Of a stretch of DNA of 9,560 nt, positions 6,356 through 9,560 are shown piece after piece. A program made the translations under genes and the position numbers. The notes beneath the pieces were generated by a model that worked only from the letters and a program-made list of their open reading frames with translations, did no database searches and was not told the DNA's origin. The stretch's first letter is position 1. Every line of letters begins with the position of its first letter. Origin of the DNA: an uncultured Clostridia bacterium (GTDB lineage Bacteria; Bacillota_A; Clostridia; TANB77; CAG-508); the NCBI GenBank assembly GCA_947628465.1, contig CANQZZ010000047.1, positions 1 to 9,560 of the forward strand, read 5' to 3'.

Positions 6356-7201
6356 ATGGCAGATACAAGACAAGACGCATTAAGCATCGAATTACAATCA
6401 AGCGGAAAGGACAAATTAGCTGAAGAATACGGAAAAGTTATTGAGAATATCAATGCTACAACATTATCAGCAAGATTAAAAAACACAGATTTAAGCGGAG
6501 ACCCAACAAGTGGCTCAGTTGAAGCTAAAAGATTTGTAAATGCTAAATCACAAGCATATGGAACTGCAAGAAGTGCAGGAAAAGGAAATGTTGTTAAAGC
6601 AAAACCAGTAGTTATTCCAATAGATGACGATACAGAATTTATGGAAGAAGTTGAAGAAAAAGACTTAAAACTATATGGAGTTAATGGATTAATTGAAAGA
6701 AGAACAAGAAATCATCAAGAAAGTGCAAAAGTAGAACTAGAAGAGAAATTCTTCTCTGTTGCAAAAGAAGCAGGAAAAAAATTTGAACCAACAACAGAAA
6801 CAATAGAAGACGAAATAGAAGAAGCTATTCAAAAAGTAGAAACAACAAAGAACGAATTTGTAAGAGGCGTTCCAAGAACTATGATAGAAGTTATAATGAC
6901 ACCTGCAGTATATGGCAAGTTAAGAAATAAAATAGCAACATTACCAAACGCTAATGCAAACGTAGCATCTTATGAGAGTGGAATCTTTAATAACGTAAGA
7001 GTTAACTCAAGTGTATTTTTACCAGAAAACGTAGAATACATAGTAATGGTTAAAGGAGCAGTAGCACAACCAGTATTACCAGGAATTTACGCTCCAAAAG
7101 CTATTGAATTATCTGAAGCAACAGCATTTGGACTATTCTTACACAAAGGTACAAAAGCTGTTATGGAAGATCTAATTATATACAAGGAAACTACACCCTA
7201 G
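6356..7201 (+). CDS. Major capsid protein, HK97-fold (short form)
   Basis: The 281-residue protein begins at ATG 6356 after AGGGGGAA. Its order fits HK97-fold capsid proteins without a long delta domain. An N-arm (MADTRQDALSIELQ) comes first, then an E-loop-like part with charged and Gly-rich segments (GSVEAKRFVNAKSQAYGTARSAGKGN), and a spine helix region (TRNHQESAKVELEEKFFSVAKEAG, about residues 115-138). The A-domain follows (VPRTMIEVIMTPAVYGKLR, about 172-190, then VRVNSSVFLPENVEYIVMVKGAVAQPV). Codons ending in C are more common than in neighbouring genes, fitting high expression. The zero frame ends ETTP-stop at TAG 7199-7201. The stop context, CCC TAG, with a hairpin three bases further on, suggests a fraction of ribosomes shift +1 to make a long form (see the 7200-7583 entry). 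Confidence 0.9.
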   Translation: MADTRQDALSIELQSSGKDKLAEEYGKVIENINATTLSARLKNTDLSGDPTSGSVEAKRFVNAKSQAYGTARSAGKGNVVKAKPVVIPIDDDTEFMEEVEEKDLKLYGVNGLIERRTRNHQESAKVELEEKFFSVAKEAGKKFEPTTETIEDEIEEAIQKVETTKNEFVRGVPRTMIEVIMTPAVYGKLRNKIATLPNANANVASYESGIFNNVRVNSSVFLPENVEYIVMVKGAVAQPVLPGIYAPKAIELSEATAFGLFLHKGTKAVMEDLIIYKETTP

Positions 7202-7229
7202 TCCAGCCACGCCTAAAGTAACCGTGGCT
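7196..7229 (+). promoter_or_regulatory. Probable programmed +1 frameshift element at the capsid stop
   Basis: The last sense codon CCC (7196-7198) is followed by TAG. A proline tRNA on CCC can re-pair with CCT by sliding one base forward, giving P-S-P-A-T-P-K in the +1 frame. Three bases after TAG comes a perfect 7-bp stem, AGCCACG (7205-7211) with CGTGGCT (7223-7229), around an 11-base loop. It is far more GC-rich than its surroundings. A purine stretch AAGGAA (7184-7189) upstream could act as an internal Shine-Dalgarno stimulator. Four loop bases (TAAC, 7219-7222) could pair with GTTA at 7251-7254 as a pseudoknot, but that is weak. The slow stop codon, slippery proline codon and stem are the usual parts of +1 recoding. 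Confidence 0.7.
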
Positions 7230-7583
7230 ATTCCAAGCGAAGAGACTGTTGTTAATAACAAACAAGCAAAAGATATTCAAAGCAACATTGTAATATCAGC
7301 TGACAATAAAGTAACAGGTAAATCTAAATATGTTACCGATATAACTGGTGCAGGTGGAGAAGGAAATTATATAGTTTTTGAACTTCCACAAGCCAAAGAT
7401 GCAGAGAATACTGTAACTTGCAAATTTGAGGGAGGTAAAGCTACAAAGTTAAGTCCAGAAGACTATCAATATCTTATAAAATTAAAGAGCAAGAAAGCAG
7501 TTGTTATTACTGTAGAAGGTAAAGAAAATGCAACAACAACACTTGATATATCAGGTGTAGAGTTAGAAGCTAAAGCAGAATAA
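7200..7583 (+). CDS. Capsid C-terminal extension domain, reached by +1 frameshift
   Basis: Read from 7200 this frame gives SPATPKVTVAIPSEETVV and 127 residues in all. A Pro/Thr linker is followed by a beta-rich domain (NIVISADNKVTGKSKYVTDITG, GGEGNYIVFELP, KAVVITVEGKENATTTLDISGVEL). This resembles small beta-sandwich surface domains found on phage capsids, and similar domains follow capsid genes in related clostridial phages as I remember them. The open frame from 7176 to 7583 contains no ATG. The only candidate start near its beginning is GTG 7224 (119 residues), which has no Shine-Dalgarno site and is held in a hairpin stem. The long form would join 6356-7198 to 7200-7583 for about 408 residues. 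A stand-alone decoration protein from GTG 7224 is the less likely alternative. An Ig-like fold is inferred, not proved. Confidence 0.75.
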   Translation, partial: SPATPKVTVAIPSEETVVNNKQAKDIQSNIVISADNKVTGKSKYVTDITGAGGEGNYIVFELPQAKDAENTVTCKFEGGKATKLSPEDYQYLIKLKSKKAVVITVEGKENATTTLDISGVELEAKAE

Positions 7584-7599
7584 TTAAGGAGGCAATAGA

Positions 7600-7893
7600 A
7601 TGGAAAATATAGAAAAGATTATAGCTGATCTAGGGGAAAATTATAGAAATGACAAAGAAGTTTTGGAAGAAATATTAGAGGAAGTAAATTCTATTGCCCT
7701 TGATATTTCTAACAGCAAAGATAAAGAAAAGTTATTTCCATACGTTAAAAAGGCAGTAAAAGCAATTTATTTAACGCGAGGTGGAGAAGGGTTGCAAAGT
7801 AGAAATGAAGGAAGCATATCAAATTCATTCGAAGATATAATGGAAAAATTAAGAAATGACATTATTAAGTCTGGATTAAGGAGGATAAAATAA
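7600..7893 (+). CDS. Head-tail connector (adaptor) protein, gp6/gp15-like
   Basis: The ATG at 7600 follows a perfect AAGGAGG (7586-7592). The protein has 97 residues and is mainly helical and acidic at the start (MENIEKIIADLGENYRNDKEVLEEILEEV), with SKDKEKLFPYVKKAVKAIYLTRGGEGLQSRNEGSISNSFEDIMEKL. The arrangement of short helices followed by 'R-GGEG--S-NEG----F' is that of the small DNA-packaging/connector proteins (HK97 gp6, SPP1 gp15 families), which form the ring below the portal. Its place as the first gene after the capsid supports this. It ends in a four-base overlap of the ATAATG type with the next gene. Confidence 0.75.
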   Translation: MENIEKIIADLGENYRNDKEVLEEILEEVNSIALDISNSKDKEKLFPYVKKAVKAIYLTRGGEGLQSRNEGSISNSFEDIMEKLRNDIIKSGLRRIK

Positions 7894-8228
7894 TGTTATC
7901 ACGAGATTTAACAAAAGTATGGGCAAGTAGAGCAGAAGGAATAAATGACCATGGAGAATATACAAAGACATGGAAATATATTTCTACTGCTTATTTTAAT
8001 ATGCAACAAGATATAAATGAATTAGATAGAAAAACCTCTGGAGAAGTAGATTATAGTATTTATAAAGCAAGAACTACACAAAAATATGCAATATACAAAG
8101 GTGATGGAATATCACTTACAGATATTTCTAAGCAAGATTCATTTGTACCAGAATATCGAGTTATGGATATCAATAAGATAGGAAATACATTTGTATATAG
8201 ACTGGAGAAATATAATGGTCAAAATTAA
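7893..8228 (+). CDS. Head closure / stopper protein (SPP1 gp16-like)
   Basis: The ATG at 7893 shares its A with the previous TAA; AAGGAGG at 7878-7884 precedes it. The 111-residue product is beta-rich: VWASRAEGINDHGEYTKTWKYISTAYFNMQQDINELDRKTSGEVDYSIYKARTT, then YKGDGISLTDIS and FVPEYRVMDINKIGNTFVYRLEKY. This matches the small beta-barrel head-tail adaptors (phage head-tail joining family, SPP1 gp16), which close the connector channel after packaging. The end overlaps the start of the next gene, as usual in this module. The family assignment rests on pattern and position rather than a single diagnostic motif. Confidence 0.72.
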   Translation: MLSRDLTKVWASRAEGINDHGEYTKTWKYISTAYFNMQQDINELDRKTSGEVDYSIYKARTTQKYAIYKGDGISLTDISKQDSFVPEYRVMDINKIGNTFVYRLEKYNGQN

Positions 8229-8754
8229 TTGTAAAGTAAAGGCTAAATATAACTATAAAAGAATACAAGAACTTCAAAAGCAACTACCACAGACTATAAA
8301 AGAAAGTGTTGAAGATATTATAAAAAATATCCAAGGCTGTGCTATTAGGCTTGAAAAAGGACATAACAAAGAAGGAATACTTGTTGAAATTATAGAGGGT
8401 TCTACAGGAAAAGTAAAAAGCAGAGTATATGCTGACCCTACTAAATTTATAAGTAATGGACAGTCTTATTTATGGTTTGAATATTTTGGAACTGGTACTT
8501 ATGCAGAGCAAGACCATGTAGGAACTACAAAGCACTTTTTAGAAAGTGGTTATACAGAGTGGTTTATTCCAGTAAGTAAAGTGCAAAGAAGTTTAAATTA
8601 TCCTATCGTAACAATAAATGATACTCAATTCTACATAGCACATGGATCGAAAGCTAATCACTTTTTAGGAGATGCTGAGTTTGAAACAAGAAACGACAAT
8701 GTTGAAGTAGTAATAGAAAATGTAAAGAACATGTTAAAAGAGGTGTGTAAATAA
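8215..8754 (+). CDS. HK97 gp10-like tail-completion / head-tail protein
   Basis: The start chosen is ATG 8215, with GGAG (8204-8207) at good spacing; an in-frame TTG at 8191 has no proper site. It overlaps the end of the stopper gene by 14 bases. The 179-residue protein begins with a helical part (RIQELQKQLPQTIKESVEDIIKNIQ). It then has WFEYFGTGTYAEQDHVGTTKHF, a version of the 'YGTG...' turn characteristic of the HK97 gp10 family. That turn is normally followed by 'ARPFL', here replaced by a longer beta insert (SGYTEWFIPVSKVQRSLNYPIVTI) and GSKANHFLGDAEFETRNDNVEVVIENVKNML. The family takes part in completing the tail or its join to the head. The length is at the long end because of the insert. 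Confidence 0.75.
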   Translation: MVKINCKVKAKYNYKRIQELQKQLPQTIKESVEDIIKNIQGCAIRLEKGHNKEGILVEIIEGSTGKVKSRVYADPTKFISNGQSYLWFEYFGTGTYAEQDHVGTTKHFLESGYTEWFIPVSKVQRSLNYPIVTINDTQFYIAHGSKANHFLGDAEFETRNDNVEVVIENVKNMLKEVCK

Positions 8755-9122
8755 TGTTAGGAACTAAAGAATTTTCAGATTTAATATATGATAAATTAAT
8801 ACAATTAAAAGATGAGGTTGTATTAACAAATCCAACAACTACAAGTAAATTTCCTTGCAGAGAAATGCAAACGCCTTTAAAAAGCATAAACAGAACAAAT
8901 GCAATGTGTACTTTTCAAATTTCAATAAAGCATTGGCATGAAAAACAAAGAAATGCTATGGAAATGACTGATAAAACAGACGAAAAATTATTAGAATATA
9001 ACTTAGTAAGGACTAATACAAGTCCTTGCATATATGACCCAATATTACAAAAATATGGGGTAACAACCACTTATGAGGTTAGATATAATGCGTTGACTAA
9101 CGCATTTCAAATAATTAGATAA
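8754..9122 (+). CDS. Putative tail terminator protein
   Basis: The ATG overlaps the previous TAA by one base, with GAGGTG upstream. The 122-residue protein starts with a helix (FSDLIYDKLIQLKDEV). It continues with FPCREMQTPLKSINRTNAMCTFQISIKHWHEKQRNAMEMTDKTDEKLLEYNLVRTNT, the helix-strand pattern (a strand ending near 'HW', then a long helix with 'M-D-I---L') of small tail-terminator proteins such as the SPP1 gp17 / lambda gpU-like group. It lies between the gp10-like gene and the major tail protein, where the terminator normally is. No diagnostic catalytic motif exists in this family, so context carries much of the call. Two hairpins occur at and after the 3' end of the gene. Confidence 0.68.
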   Translation: MLGTKEFSDLIYDKLIQLKDEVVLTNPTTTSKFPCREMQTPLKSINRTNAMCTFQISIKHWHEKQRNAMEMTDKTDEKLLEYNLVRTNTSPCIYDPILQKYGVTTTYEVRYNALTNAFQIIR

Positions 9123-9126
9123 AAAC

Positions 9127-9155
9127 AAAGATATTTGCAACAGCAGATGTCTTTT
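9127..9155 (+). terminator. Hairpin between tail terminator and major tail genes
   Basis: A 12-bp stem, with two G-T pairs, joins 9127-9138 (AAAGATATTTGC) to 9143-9154 (GCAGATGTCTTT) around the loop AACA, then TTATTAT. It has the form of a weak intrinsic terminator. Because the major tail gene follows 23 bases later with a perfect AAGGAGG site, it may be a partial terminator or a 5' protecting hairpin for the abundant tail message. Confidence 0.55.
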
Positions 9156-9177
9156 ATTATGAAAAGGAGGAAATAAA

Positions 9178-9560
9178 ATGTCAGAACCAAAAACAAGTAC
9201 ATTAACTAAAGTATTTCATGCAGATACTTTAGAAGCTTTAAAACAAGAACTACAAAGAAAACAAGTAGCTTTTGTACAAAGCATACCAGAATTTTTAACA
9301 GCACCAGAAGGAATTACATATAGTGCTTTAGATATTCCAGATGAAAGACAAGCAGAAGGACGTCAAAAAGCAGAAAACCTAGAAATAGAGTTCTTATTTA
9401 CAGAGGAACAATATGATGAATTAAAAGCAATAGAAAAAGCAAAAACAAATGGATATTGGGCTATTCAATTACCAGAAGTTACAGCTACAGAACCAGGAAA
9501 ACCACTTACTTGGTATTTCCAAGGAACATGTCATGTGGGAATGTCAGAAATAGCAATAGA
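9178..9560 (+). CDS. Major tail tube protein, N-terminal part
   Basis: The ATG at 9178 follows AAGGAGG (9164-9170). The frame is open to the window end, giving 127 residues without a stop, so the gene is 3'-partial. The sequence is MSEPKTSTLTKVFHADTLEALKQ, then VQSIPEFLTAPEGITYSALDIPDERQAEGRQKAENLEIEFLFTEEQYDELKAIEKA, then GYWAIQLPEVTATEPGKPLTWYFQGTCHVGMSEIAI. The pattern 'ITYSALD...EGR...IEFLFTEEQYDEL...K..GYWAIQLP...P..FYFQGT' fits phage tail-tube proteins of Firmicute siphophages, which stack in hexameric rings to make the tube. Position after the tail terminator agrees. Its 3' end, where many tail-tube genes carry an Ig-like extension, is outside the window. Confidence 0.78.
   Translation, partial: MSEPKTSTLTKVFHADTLEALKQELQRKQVAFVQSIPEFLTAPEGITYSALDIPDERQAEGRQKAENLEIEFLFTEEQYDELKAIEKAKTNGYWAIQLPEVTATEPGKPLTWYFQGTCHVGMSEIAI

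Noticed and set aside
7224..7583. A separate gene starting at GTG 7224
   Set aside because: There is no Shine-Dalgarno site before it, the codon is in the 3' arm of a 7-bp hairpin, and the upstream bases encode a sensible Pro/Thr linker in the same frame; a +1 fusion with the capsid explains it better.
9008..9027. AAGGACT/AGTCCTT hairpin as a terminator
   Set aside because: It is inside the tail terminator coding sequence and has no T-tract; it is probably a chance structure.
1..9560. CRISPR array, tRNA, integrase, attachment site or insertion sequence
   Set aside because: No spaced direct repeats, cloverleaf-like segments, recombinase motifs or terminal inverted repeats with a transposase were found.

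Overview
The window is part of a tailed-phage (siphovirus) late region, most likely from a prophage or phage of a low-GC Firmicute such as a clostridial gut bacterium. The DNA is strongly AT-rich, every convincing gene is on the plus strand, and most genes follow good Shine-Dalgarno sites (AAGGAGG or variants) with short gaps or overlaps. The coding strand is rich in A and G and the codons mostly end in A or T. No integrase, tRNA, IS element or CRISPR array is visible, so a free phage and an integrated prophage cannot be told apart here.

Layout. Positions 1-303 hold the end of a gene with a zinc-protease HELTH motif and a 34-residue single-span membrane peptide. Positions 293-2021 are the packaging module (small and large terminase). 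Positions 2031-5342 hold the portal, a small coiled-coil protein and an SPP1 gp7/MuF-type minor head protein whose C-terminal part is an ADP-ribosyltransferase-like domain. Positions 5344-5692 form a small cassette: a 52-residue basic protein, a hairpin terminator, a 29-residue membrane peptide and a second terminator. Positions 5792-7583 are scaffold, major capsid protein and a capsid-extension domain. Positions 7600-9122 are four connector/tail-completion genes. Positions 9178-9560 are the start of the major tail protein, cut by the window end. The order matches SPP1/HK97-type morphogenesis operons: terminases cut and pump DNA through the portal, scaffold and capsid build the procapsid around it, and connector, stopper, gp10-like and tail-terminator proteins join head to tail.

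Two points stand out. First, the reading frame after the capsid stop codon (to 7583) contains no ATG, and its only nearby GTG lacks a ribosome binding site and lies inside a hairpin. It joins the capsid frame exactly by a +1 shift at CCC-TAG, followed by a proline-rich linker and a perfect 7-bp GC-rich hairpin. This looks like programmed +1 frameshifting that makes a minority long capsid protein with a beta-rich surface domain. Second, the MuF/ADP-ribosyltransferase gene is broken by two +1 shifts about 20-25 bases apart, inside its most conserved motif. It is either a decayed toxin-bearing head gene, a sequence with two errors, or (least likely) recoded.
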